Assembly (NCBI GenBank): GCA_035624215.1
Contig: DASPRY010000120.1
Location: forward strand, 1 to 64,000
Direction: 5' to 3'
Origin: JAFAGX01 sp035624215
GTDB taxonomy: Bacteria > Acidobacteriota > Terriglobia > Terriglobales > Acidobacteriaceae
DNA: 64,000 nucleotides
The stretch's first letter is position 1; every line of letters starts with the position of its first letter. This document shows positions 26,331 through 35,143 of this stretch, one piece after another. The translations under genes were made by a program, and so were the position numbers. The notes under the pieces are model-generated. The model saw nothing but the letters and a program-made list of their open reading frames with translations, searched no databases and was not told the origin of the DNA.

Positions 26331-28641
26331 CATTGGAGGCGTATGCCACCCACTTGCCATCGGGTGAAAAGCGCGCACTCTTGAGGCTGGCGGAGGCTTT
26401 CAGAAATTGAGTGGCTTTGAGTTCGGGCCAGGTCAAGAACCACAGATCCAGGCCTCTCTCATAGAGCACGTACTTGCCATCACGCGACCAGTCAGAGGGA
26501 AAGCGATCGGACGCATTGTCCTGGACCAGCTTCTCCTCCTGGGCTCCATTGGCATCCTTGAAATACAAGTCGAACTTCAGGGCCCGGTTAGAGGCAAATA
26601 TCAGCCGTTTTCCATCTGGACTCCAGACGGGCATGGAATCGATGGAAGGATCGAAGGTTAGCCGTTTAGCGCCGTTGGTTGGGAGATCGTAGGTCCAAAC
26701 GTCGGTGTTCTGGTTGGCAGGATCGGTGGTATCGGCGGCCACGAACCTGCCGTCGGGCGACAAGGAGATGTTGCCGTAGATGCCGGGCTTCAGTACTAGC
26801 CCCACCTGCTGGCCCTCGCGATCGAACCACAGCAATTGGGAAACACCGGTATCGCCGGTTTTCTGCGCCACCAATACACCTGTGCTGGTGGCCCCGAATA
26901 CCGCCCGCGAGATTCTCGGCGAGAACTGAATGTCATTTAAGAGCGGAGTCGGTTCCCCGCTTAACTCAAATCGGGTTCCATCGAAAGGTTGGGCAAAAAG
27001 GCTTTGATAACGATGGAAGAGCAGATATCCGGGCGCAGCATAGGAAGCATTGCCTCTGGCTCTGGTAATCAGCCGCCTTTCATTGGAGTTCAATGAACCC
27101 AGGTAGATGGAATACAGATTTTGCCGCCCGGAGAGATTGATGGCGGAATACAAATAATGAGTTCCGTCGGGCAAGAATAACGGCCAGCGGTGGCTGTCTT
27201 CGTTCAGACTTTTGTCCGGAACGGTCACAAGAGTGGGAGTTCCGCCGGTCGCCGAAATACGATACAGACCGACTCCCAGTAATCCATTCGGGGTAAAAAG
27301 GATTACGCCGTCTTTGTTCCAGGCGCCGCCGCGACCGGTGGGGGCATCGCACAGGGTTTGCACTGGCCCACCCGACAAATCGAGTTTCTTAAGTTTGCCA
27401 TCCGCGAAAAAACCTAGCGAACGTCCATCAGCAGACCAGAAGGGAAAGTTGGCGCCCTCGGTATTGGGAAGAGCGGTTGCATCCTGCGAACCGGGTTCAT
27501 AAATCCAGAGAGCATTCTTTCGCTCCGATTCGCGATAGCCAACCACGGCGACGGTGTGACCATTGGGAGAAACGGCCACATCCCGAGCCGCGAAGGGCAG
27601 CGGAGCAGAAAAATACGTAGTCTGCTCGGGAGTTTTCGAAGTGCTCCACCAGACGGCAAGAACGATCAGTGTCACGGCGAGTGCGGCGACAATGGCCCAA
27701 GCCAGCGGTTCACGGCTTTTGCTTGTCCCTTGTGGCTGGCGAACGGCCTGCGCCCCACTCTGCGCGATCCACTTCAACTGAAGTTTGACATCGTGCGCCG
27801 ACTGAAGACGTTCGTCAGGATTCTTTGCCAGACAAGTGGTGATCACGTGCTCCAGCGCGGGTGGGGTAAGCGGCTGGGTCGCCGAAATGGGCTGCGGATC
27901 TTTTTCCAGGATCGCGCTGGCAACGCTGATCTGGCTTTTGCCTTCAAACGGCCTGTTGCCAGTCATCATTTCATAAGCAACTGCGCCGAAAGCGAACAGA
28001 TCGGAACGTGGGTCTGCCTCTTTGCCCTCAATCTGCTCCGGCGACATGTACTGGATGGTGCCGAGGATTGTGCCCGCAGTGGTCAGCGGAGACATAGGAC
28101 TGGCTTCGCTCATGGTGGGTGCTGCCGACAAGAGTGGTCCGCCAGAGGCCGGCGCATGTATGGCAGCAGCCGTAGACTTTGCCAGGCCGAAATCCATGAG
28201 CTTGGAACCGGCTTTGGTCAGCATGATGTTTCCGGGCTTGAGATCGCGATGCACGATGCCCTGGCGATGCGCGACCTCGAGCGCTTCGGCGACGGCAATT
28301 CCGATGCGCAAAACCTCTGGCAACGGGAGCGGGCCTTTGCGCAACCTTTCGGCGAGAGTTTCTCCTTCGAGAAACTCCATGACGAGGTAACTGCTGTCGT
28401 TCTGTGAACCAATGTCGTAGAGATGGCAAATGTTCGGATGGTTGAGCGCAGAAATGGTGCGGGCCTCGCGCTCCATGCGTTGCTTCAGTTCCGGCGAACA
28501 GGAAAGATGAGCGGCGAGAACTTTGACCGCGACGATGCGGTCCAGACGAGTGTCACGGGCACGATAGACTTCACCCATACCGCCCGAACCAAGCGGGGCT
28601 TGGATTTCATAGGGGCCGAGTCTGGTGCCAGAATTCAGCAA
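26305..28641 (-). CDS. Ser/Thr protein kinase with PD40/WD40-like beta-propeller, frameshifted near the 3' end
   Basis: 778 residues before the frameshift stop; about 887 if repaired. Kinase domain at 1-270: GSGGMGEVYRARD, AVKVL, VHRDLKPGNIM, MDFGLAKS and MSPEQIEG, all key residues present. A membrane helix (AWAIVAALAVTLIVLAVWW) is followed by a TolB-type six-bladed propeller with repeated SPDG motifs (VSPNGHTVAVVG, SLSPDGRFVAADTT, WSPDGKRLIFAS, SPDGKWVAYASNETG). The reading frame then shifts and hits TAA at 26305. The kinase should still be functional, but the last blade is replaced by AGKFT. It is divergent from the M3 peptidase gene. Confidence 0.85.
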   Translation of the reverse strand: MLNSGTRLGPYEIQAPLGSGGMGEVYRARDTRLDRIVAVKVLAAHLSCSPELKQRMEREARTISALNHPNICHLYDIGSQNDSSYLVMEFLEGETLAERLRKGPLPLPEVLRIGIAVAEALEVAHRQGIVHRDLKPGNIMLTKAGSKLMDFGLAKSTAAAIHAPASGGPLLSAAPTMSEASPMSPLTTAGTILGTIQYMSPEQIEGKEADPRSDLFAFGAVAYEMMTGNRPFEGKSQISVASAILEKDPQPISATQPLTPPALEHVITTCLAKNPDERLQSAHDVKLQLKWIAQSGAQAVRQPQGTSKSREPLAWAIVAALAVTLIVLAVWWSTSKTPEQTTYFSAPLPFAARDVAVSPNGHTVAVVGYRESERKNALWIYEPGSQDATALPNTEGANFPFWSADGRSLGFFADGKLKKLDLSGGPVQTLCDAPTGRGGAWNKDGVILFTPNGLLGVGLYRISATGGTPTLVTVPDKSLNEDSHRWPLFLPDGTHYLYSAINLSGRQNLYSIYLGSLNSNERRLITRARGNASYAAPGYLLFHRYQSLFAQPFDGTRFELSGEPTPLLNDIQFSPRISRAVFGATSTGVLVAQKTGDTGVSQLLWFDREGQQVGLVLKPGIYGNISLSPDGRFVAADTTDPANQNTDVWTYDLPTNGAKRLTFDPSIDSMPVWSPDGKRLIFASNRALKFDLYFKDANGAQEEKLVQDNASDRFPSDWSRDGKYVLYERGLDLWFLTWPELKATQFLKASASLKSARFSPDGKWVAYASNETGAGKFT

Positions 28642-28909
28642 GCAGATCCCTCGCTGCGCTCGAGATTTCGCCTGGCGACTCCCGCTCGCCGCTGCGCGCC
28701 TCTCTCAGGCCGCCAGAACGGGCCGAGTCTGGTGCCGACAGAGAGCACCATCGGTGCGCGCCATTATAACTTGGGCGCAGGAAGTCGTTCACGAGCAGAT
28801 GGCGGAACATTGTTGAAAGCATCTCACAGGGGGTAAGATTCCAAAGGCTGAACCAACCCAATGCGGTGCAACTCGCTGTCCCGGGCGAGTTGAAATAATC
28901 GGAGGAATA

Positions 28910-30973
28910 ATGATGCCTAGGATTCGTCACGTTGCCGCTGTCGTTGCAGCGCTCTTTCTTATCACAGTCGCGGTTGCCCAAGAGATGCCCAAAGATCAGC
29001 CGCCGCTGTGGAGTACAAAGCCCGACGTGGCGGCATTCGAGAAGATGGAGGATGCACGGCTGGCGGCGGCTCAGGGTGCCGTCGATCAGATCGTTGCCGT
29101 GAAAGGGTCGCGGACGATCGAGAATACACTGGCACCCTTCGACGAAGCGGTTCGGCAGCTCAATGCGGCGATTAATTTTTCTACATTGATGCAGCAGGTC
29201 CATCCAGACGCGAACTTCCGCGACCATGCGACCACAATGACGACCAAGGTGAGCAGCGCGCAGACGGCGCTGTCGCTTAATCAGGATGTGTATCACGCGC
29301 TGGCGAGTTTGGATGCGTCAAAGGCCGATCCGGCGACTGCTTACTACCTGAAACGGCAACTGCTGGAGTTTCGTCTAGCCGGCGTGGACAAAGACGATGC
29401 GACGCGGGCGAAGTTGAAAAAACTTCAGGACCAACTGACAGACGCGCAATCGATGTTCGACCGCAATATTTCAGATGACGTGAAAACCGTGGAAGTGACC
29501 GCCTCCGAACTGGATGGCATGCCGCAGGATTATATCGACAATCACAAGCCAGGTGCCGACGGCAAAATCCGCATCACGACGAACTATCCGGATTTGTTCC
29601 CGGCATTGGATTTCGCGAAGAGCGATGCGCTGCGGCGCAGCCTGTGGGAAGCATGGACGAGCCGAGCGTACCCCAAGAGTCGCGAAGTGGTGATGAATAT
29701 GATGCAGACACGCTACGAGATTGCAAGGCTGCTGGGCTACGCTTCCTGGGCGGATTACAACGCGGCTGACAAGATGATGGAGAACGGGGCCAACATTGCG
29801 AAGTTCATCAACCAGCTCGACGCGGCCACCCGTCCGGTCGCACAACGCGAATTTGCAATGCTGCTGGTGGAGAAACAGAAGACCGATCCCGGCGCCAAAG
29901 AAATTAAGGGTTATGAATCCTTTCGCTTGAACGAGCTCGTGCGGCGCTCGCAATATAACTTCGACTCGCAAAGTGTTCGTCCTTACTTGCCTTATGCCCA
30001 GGTGAAAAAAGGCATCATGGACACGGCTGCGACGCTATTCCACGTCAACTTTCGCCAGGAAACAAATGTGGCCGCGTGGGACCCTACGGTCGAAACCTGG
30101 GACGTGATTGAGGATGGGAAGGCTATCGGCCGGTTCTATCTCGATATGCATCCCCGGCCGGGGAAGTACAGCCATGACCAGATGTCGCCGGTACTGGATG
30201 GAATTCGCGGCAAACAGCTTCCGGAAGCCATTCTGGTTTGCAACTTCCCCCAGCCTACGGCAACCGATCCCGGCTTGATGAATTATGGCGATGCGGTCGC
30301 GTTCTTTCACGAGTTTGGCCACCTGATGCACCACATTCTGGGCGGACAGCAAGAATGGGCGGGAATCAGCGGCATCAGCATGGAAGCCGATTTCGTCGAA
30401 GCGCCTTCGCAGATGCTCGAAGAATGGATGCGCAGCCCGCAGGTGCTGGCTTCATTCGCGCATCATTACAAGACGAGTGAGCCGATTCCCGCTGATCTGG
30501 TCGCGCGGATGAACAGAGCTTCCGCGTTTGGGGCGGGCAATTCGGTCGAATTGCAGAACGCCTTATCTGCAATTTCTTATGACATTTATAAGGAGGACCC
30601 AAAGAAAGTTGATTTGGACGCGATAACCTTTGGCGATCTGCGGGACTATACCTTGTTCGTTCCGATTGCCTCGGACGCGCATTTTTACGCAAACTTCAAC
30701 CACCTGGCGGGCTACTCCTCGGCTTACTACACCTATATGTGGGACAAAGTCATTGCCGAGGATTTCTTTCAGCAGTTCGATCAGAAGAATCTGCTGGCCG
30801 GGGATGCGCCGATGCGCTATCGGCGAACAGTGCTGGAGCCGGGTGGATCAACGTCGGCCAATGATCTGGTGAAAAATTTTCTGGGACGCCCGCAAAATAT
30901 GACCGCCTTCGAACACTGGATGATGCGGGAGTTTGCCCCGGCACCGGAAGCCAAGACTGCGACCGGTCAGTGA
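28910..30973 (+). CDS. Secreted M3-family metallopeptidase (thimet/oligopeptidase A type)
   Basis: 687 residues. GGAGGA at 28901-28906 precedes two consecutive ATGs; the second (28913) has the better spacing. A signal peptide (RHVAAVVAALFLITVAVAQ) indicates export. The gluzincin zinc site is HEFGH at 467-471 with the third ligand Glu in FVEAPSQM (497). The sequence around it, FHEFGHLMHHIL and EADFVEAPSQMLEEW, is very close to thimet oligopeptidases, as are NFPQPT and the C-terminal FNHLAGYSSAYYTYMWDKV. It should degrade short peptides in the periplasm. It converges with korB, with only 19 bp between the stops. Confidence 0.9.
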   Translation: MMPRIRHVAAVVAALFLITVAVAQEMPKDQPPLWSTKPDVAAFEKMEDARLAAAQGAVDQIVAVKGSRTIENTLAPFDEAVRQLNAAINFSTLMQQVHPDANFRDHATTMTTKVSSAQTALSLNQDVYHALASLDASKADPATAYYLKRQLLEFRLAGVDKDDATRAKLKKLQDQLTDAQSMFDRNISDDVKTVEVTASELDGMPQDYIDNHKPGADGKIRITTNYPDLFPALDFAKSDALRRSLWEAWTSRAYPKSREVVMNMMQTRYEIARLLGYASWADYNAADKMMENGANIAKFINQLDAATRPVAQREFAMLLVEKQKTDPGAKEIKGYESFRLNELVRRSQYNFDSQSVRPYLPYAQVKKGIMDTAATLFHVNFRQETNVAAWDPTVETWDVIEDGKAIGRFYLDMHPRPGKYSHDQMSPVLDGIRGKQLPEAILVCNFPQPTATDPGLMNYGDAVAFFHEFGHLMHHILGGQQEWAGISGISMEADFVEAPSQMLEEWMRSPQVLASFAHHYKTSEPIPADLVARMNRASAFGAGNSVELQNALSAISYDIYKEDPKKVDLDAITFGDLRDYTLFVPIASDAHFYANFNHLAGYSSAYYTYMWDKVIAEDFFQQFDQKNLLAGDAPMRYRRTVLEPGGSTSANDLVKNFLGRPQNMTAFEHWMMREFAPAPEAKTATGQ

Positions 30974-30992
30974 ACGGTGGGGCTGAAACCCC

Positions 30993-32039
30993 TTAACGAA
31001 GGTCTTGCATCACCTCTTCGAGCACTTCCCTGCCCGGGCGCACAACGGACTCAGGCAAAGTGGCCAGCCGATCGTCGACCACATTGAGCACGTCCATAAA
31101 AGTTGGGGCGGTCGGATTGACGTAGAACACGCCGGTGAGAACCTCGCCTTTGTCGCGCGCCTCGTGCAGACGAGTGATTGCACGGACCCGATCAGTGGGA
31201 TCGTAATCCTCCTCGATCTTGTGTAACTGCAGACGGGACCCGTCGTGCATCGTGACCTGCACGGTGGCGCCGGGGTCGTAGTCAACATCGATTTCTTCGA
31301 AAGCGGGGATGAAATTGATGTCCTGGATTGGCTCCTCGTGGTCTTTCATGTATTTGTAAGACTTCGTCGAACCTTCGTGATCGTTGAAAGTCACGCAAGG
31401 GGAAACTACGTCGAGCATGGACGTACCGCGATGCGAGATAGCCGCTTTCAACATGCTCAAGAGTTGTTTCTTGTCTCCGGAAAAGGAGCGACCAACGAAG
31501 GTAGCGCCCAGTTCAATGGCCATGGCGCAAGTGTCGATGGGAGGGAGTTCATTGATGACGCCGGTCTTGAGCTTGGAGCCGAGATCGGCTGTCGCCGAGA
31601 ACTGACCTTTGGTCAGGCCGTAAACGCCGTTGTCCTCAATGATGTAAATGACCGGCAGATTGCGGCGCATGAGGTGAACAAACTGACCGATGCCGATCGA
31701 TGCGGTGTCGCCGTCGCCGCTCACTCCGAGGGCGACCAGCTTGTGATTGGCCAAAATCGCGCCCGTCGTGACAGACGGCATGCGGCCGTGGACCGCGTTG
31801 AAGCTGTGGGAGCGGCTCATGAAATAGGCCGGAGTTTTCGAGGAGCAGCCAATGCCGCTGGGCTTGATGACGCGCTCTGGCGGAACGCCCATTTCGTACA
31901 TGGCGTCGATGATGCGTTCAGAGATCGCGTTATGTCCGCAGCCCGCGCAGAGGGTAGTTTTGCTGCCGCGATAATCGAGCACGGTCAGGCCAATGCGATT
32001 GGTCTTGGGCGGCGGCGTAGTGGTGGGTGTGGTTGCCAT
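30993..32039 (-). CDS. korB: 2-oxoacid:ferredoxin oxidoreductase, beta subunit
   Basis: 348 residues. Together with the alpha subunit it oxidises a 2-oxoacid, most likely 2-oxoglutarate, to an acyl-CoA with ferredoxin as acceptor. CAGCGHNAISERII and GIGCSSKTPAYF carry Cys residues for the Fe-S cluster, and GDGDTASIGIGQFVH with EDNGVYGLTKGQ is the thiamine diphosphate and Mg site. The C terminus is ~50 residues longer than short KorB forms. The ATG overlaps the korA stop by one base (TAATG), indicating translational coupling. Pyruvate as substrate cannot be excluded from sequence alone. Confidence 0.9.
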   Translation of the reverse strand: MATTPTTTPPPKTNRIGLTVLDYRGSKTTLCAGCGHNAISERIIDAMYEMGVPPERVIKPSGIGCSSKTPAYFMSRSHSFNAVHGRMPSVTTGAILANHKLVALGVSGDGDTASIGIGQFVHLMRRNLPVIYIIEDNGVYGLTKGQFSATADLGSKLKTGVINELPPIDTCAMAIELGATFVGRSFSGDKKQLLSMLKAAISHRGTSMLDVVSPCVTFNDHEGSTKSYKYMKDHEEPIQDINFIPAFEEIDVDYDPGATVQVTMHDGSRLQLHKIEEDYDPTDRVRAITRLHEARDKGEVLTGVFYVNPTAPTFMDVLNVVDDRLATLPESVVRPGREVLEEVMQDLR

Positions 32040-33877
32040 TACTTTCCCTCCATGCTGGTAAGTTCGTCGGTGACCGAACGGGCGTCCAGCGGCAAGCCGT
32101 GGATGTGGGCGATGCTGCGCAGGCGGGTTATCAACTCCGGCGTAATGTCGAGTTTAAGCAAACTCAGCATCTGTGCGTCGCGGTTCTGTTCGACCACGTA
32201 AATGCGCTCGTGGTTCTCGATGAAATCGTGGACTTCGCGGGTAAAGGGATAAGCGCGGATGCGAAGGTAGTCGGTTTCAATGCCGTACTCGTCGCGGAGT
32301 TGATCGCGGGACTCGATGATTCCCCAATGTGAAGTGCCATAAGCGATGATCCCGATTTTTGTCTTACCGGTGTTGACGACCTCGGGGCGCGGCACAAAGG
32401 AACGGGCAGTTTCAAATTTCTTGTTGACGCGCTCCATGTTGCGTTCGTAGTCGTCGGGGCGCTCGCTATAGCGGCCATGCTCATTGTGTCCACTGCCGCG
32501 GACGAAATAGGCAGCGGCAGGATGATCGGTGCCGGGCAGAGTGCGGTAGCCAATGCCATCGCCGTCAACATCTTTGTAGCGGTCAAATCCGCCGAGCCGG
32601 TCGAGATCTTCTTTGGTGAGAACTTTGCCGCGCTTAATCGGGGCAGTCGGATACTCGAACGGATCCGACATCCAGTTATTCATGCCGAGGTCGAGATCGG
32701 ACATCACGAAGACCAAGGTCTGGAAATGCTCGGCCAGATTGAAGGCGTCCTGGGCCATGCTGAAACATTCGGCAACCGAGCTGGGGAACAACATGATGTG
32801 CTTGGTATCGCCGTGCGATAGGAATGCAGTCGAAAGGATGTCGCCCTGCGAAGTTCGCGTGGGCAAGCCGGTGGAGGGCCCGACGCGCTGGATGTCCCAA
32901 ACCACTCCGGGCACTTCGGCGTAATAAGAAAGACCAGCGAATTCGGCCATCAAGGAAATGCCGGGTCCGGCGGTGGCGGTCATGGCGCGCGCACCCGCCC
33001 AACCCGCGCCCAGCACCATGCCGATCGCGGCCAGCTCGTCTTCGGCTTGAACGATGGCGAAGGTGGCTTTGCCATCCTTCGTGAGGCGGTACTCCTTCAT
33101 GTAATCGATCAGGGTTTCGACCAGCGAAGAAGATGGCGTAATCGGGTACCAGGTAACCACCGTGACCCCGGCGAACATGCAACCAAGAGCAGCGGCGGAG
33201 TTGCCGTCAATAATGATTTTGCCCCTGGTTTTGTCCATGCGCTGGATGAAGTACGGATCCTGCTTGGTGAGATTGGCGGTGGCGTAATCGAAGCCGGCCT
33301 TTGCCGCAGCGAAGTTCAGGTTCGCGGCCTTCACCTTGGTGGCAAATTGCTTGCGGATGGCTTTCTCGACTTCGGCCATATCGACTTCGAGCAGGCGGGC
33401 CATAACGCCCACGTAGAGCATGTTTTTGACCAGCTTGCGCAGCTTGGCTTCGGGGCAAACCGGGGCGACGAGCTTATCGAACGGGGCGGAATAAAAAGTC
33501 ACATCGGAGCGGAGCTTGCTCAGGTTGAGAGGTTCATCGTACAAGACGGCCGCGCCCGGGGAGAGCCCCATTACGTCTTCCTGGGCGGTCTCCAGGTTCA
33601 TGGCGACTAGAAAATCGATCTCTTTTTTGCGCGCGACATATCCGTCTTTGTTGGCGCGGATGGTGTACCAAGTGGGCAGACCGGCGATATTGGAGGGAAA
33701 CAGATTCTTGCCGGAAACCGGCACACCCATCTGAAAAATGCTGCGGAGCAATACACTGTTGGAACTTTGCGAACCGGAACCATTCACCGTCGCCACTTGA
33801 ATGCTGAGATTGTTGACGACGCGCTTTCGCTCCCATTGCCGCGAAGCTTCCTGGAGCGCTACATCAGTTGTGGCCAT
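32039..33877 (-). CDS. korA: 2-oxoacid:ferredoxin oxidoreductase, fused gamma-alpha subunit
   Basis: 612 residues. Residues 1-190 are the gamma domain (VNGSGSQSSNSVLLRSIFQM and GLPTWYTIRA), fused to the alpha domain with WYPITPSSSLVETLIDYM, AEDELAAIGMVLGAGWAGAR and GPSTGLPTRTSQGD. This fused form is the usual partner of a separate KorB. The start follows AAGGAAGAAGGA. It is the first gene of a two-gene operon and ends in the start codon of korB. Role: reductive or oxidative interconversion of 2-oxoglutarate and succinyl-CoA in central metabolism. Confidence 0.9.
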   Translation of the reverse strand: MATTDVALQEASRQWERKRVVNNLSIQVATVNGSGSQSSNSVLLRSIFQMGVPVSGKNLFPSNIAGLPTWYTIRANKDGYVARKKEIDFLVAMNLETAQEDVMGLSPGAAVLYDEPLNLSKLRSDVTFYSAPFDKLVAPVCPEAKLRKLVKNMLYVGVMARLLEVDMAEVEKAIRKQFATKVKAANLNFAAAKAGFDYATANLTKQDPYFIQRMDKTRGKIIIDGNSAAALGCMFAGVTVVTWYPITPSSSLVETLIDYMKEYRLTKDGKATFAIVQAEDELAAIGMVLGAGWAGARAMTATAGPGISLMAEFAGLSYYAEVPGVVWDIQRVGPSTGLPTRTSQGDILSTAFLSHGDTKHIMLFPSSVAECFSMAQDAFNLAEHFQTLVFVMSDLDLGMNNWMSDPFEYPTAPIKRGKVLTKEDLDRLGGFDRYKDVDGDGIGYRTLPGTDHPAAAYFVRGSGHNEHGRYSERPDDYERNMERVNKKFETARSFVPRPEVVNTGKTKIGIIAYGTSHWGIIESRDQLRDEYGIETDYLRIRAYPFTREVHDFIENHERIYVVEQNRDAQMLSLLKLDITPELITRLRSIAHIHGLPLDARSVTDELTSMEGK

Positions 33878-34022
33878 TCCTTCTTCCTTCCTTTAATTAG
33901 GAGCAGATTTCGCCCTGCCCGGGTCCAAGTGGAGTGTCAAAGCGTATTTACGATTATACGGCACGGGAAGTGGAGCGCACAGGCGCGGAGGGAGGGTTAA
34001 AGCGGCTTGCGTACCTGATTTC

Positions 34023-35132
34023 TCACCCCTCCACGCGAAAGAACTGCGCCATGTGGCGGAACTTATTATATCGTGAGGCGACCAATTCTTGAATGGGCAG
34101 CTTTTGGACTTCCGCCAGATGTTTGTGCAGAGCCGCATCAAGCAATTTGGCCGATGCATCGTAATCGTTATGGGCGCCACCTTCGGGTTCTGAAACGATG
34201 TCATCGATGCAGCCCAATTCGCTGAGATCGCGAGCCGTGATGTGGAGGGCCTGGGCGGCTAGTTCCTTCTTAGCGGCATCGCGCCACATGATGGAAGCGC
34301 AGCCCTCGGGGGAAATCACCGAGTAGATCGCATTTTCCAGCATGAGCACACGGTCGGCGACGGCAATGGCGAGAGCGCCGCCGCTGCCGCCTTCGCCGGT
34401 GATGGCCGTAATGATGGGAACGCGCAGACGTGCCATTTCGCGGAGATTGCGGGCAATCGCTTCGGCCTGGCCGCGTTCCTCCGCCCCCAGCCCCGGATTG
34501 GCTCCAGTGACATCGACCAGGGTGATAATGGGACGGGAGAATTTTTCGGCAACTTTCATGACACGCAGGGCCTTGCGATAGCCCTCGGGGTTGGGCAAGC
34601 CAAAATTGCGATACATGCGCTGCTTGGTGTCGCGGCCTTTTTCCGTGCCCACCAACATGACTTCCTGATCGTGGAAGCGAGCCATGCCGCAGATCATGGC
34701 GGTGTCATCGCCGAAACCGCGATCCCCGTGAACCTCGCTGAAGTCCGTAAAAACCCGCTCGATATAGTCAACCGTGTGGGGGCGTTGCGGATGGCGGGCG
34801 AGCTCGGTCTTCTGCCAGGCATCAAATTTGGCAGCGATTTCCGTGCGCAGCCCATGAATGCGGCTGTGCAGCTGTTGAATCTGCTGGCGCGTGTCTTCGT
34901 TTTGCCCGGGGAGGGACTCCAGCTTGGCGAGCTGCTCTTCGATCTTCTCCAGCTCCTGCCTGGATTTGAGTTGCGACTCCATTTTTCTGACGTCCCCGTT
35001 GCGGGAGGCCCATCGGTCCTCGACCATGGTCAAGAGGAGTTCGGCGCCCTTTAGAGCTAATTCGGCATCGCTGGCTGCGGGAGCGGTGGCCGCGGATTTT
35101 TTTGCGCCGGTTGCCCTTTGGCTAGGTGTCAT
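34023..35132 (-). CDS. accA: Acetyl-CoA carboxylase, carboxyltransferase alpha subunit
   Basis: 369 residues, about 45 longer than typical AccA because of an Ala/Lys-rich N-terminal extension (TPSQRATGAKKSAATAPAAS). The conserved core is clear: ELARHPQRPHTVDYIERVF, EVHGDRGFGDDTAMICGMAR, GRDTKQRMYRNFGLPNPEGY, VDVTGANPGLGAEERGQAEA and GEGGSGGALAIAVADRVLML. It transfers the carboxyl group from biotin to acetyl-CoA for malonyl-CoA synthesis, with AccD (not in the window). It starts 11 bp after the dnaE stop on the same strand, so the two are co-transcribed. An internal start that removes the extension is possible. Confidence 0.93.
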   Translation of the reverse strand: MTPSQRATGAKKSAATAPAASDAELALKGAELLLTMVEDRWASRNGDVRKMESQLKSRQELEKIEEQLAKLESLPGQNEDTRQQIQQLHSRIHGLRTEIAAKFDAWQKTELARHPQRPHTVDYIERVFTDFSEVHGDRGFGDDTAMICGMARFHDQEVMLVGTEKGRDTKQRMYRNFGLPNPEGYRKALRVMKVAEKFSRPIITLVDVTGANPGLGAEERGQAEAIARNLREMARLRVPIITAITGEGGSGGALAIAVADRVLMLENAIYSVISPEGCASIMWRDAAKKELAAQALHITARDLSELGCIDDIVSEPEGGAHNDYDASAKLLDAALHKHLAEVQKLPIQELVASRYNKFRHMAQFFRVEG

Positions 35133-35143
35133 GCGCCGTGTTC

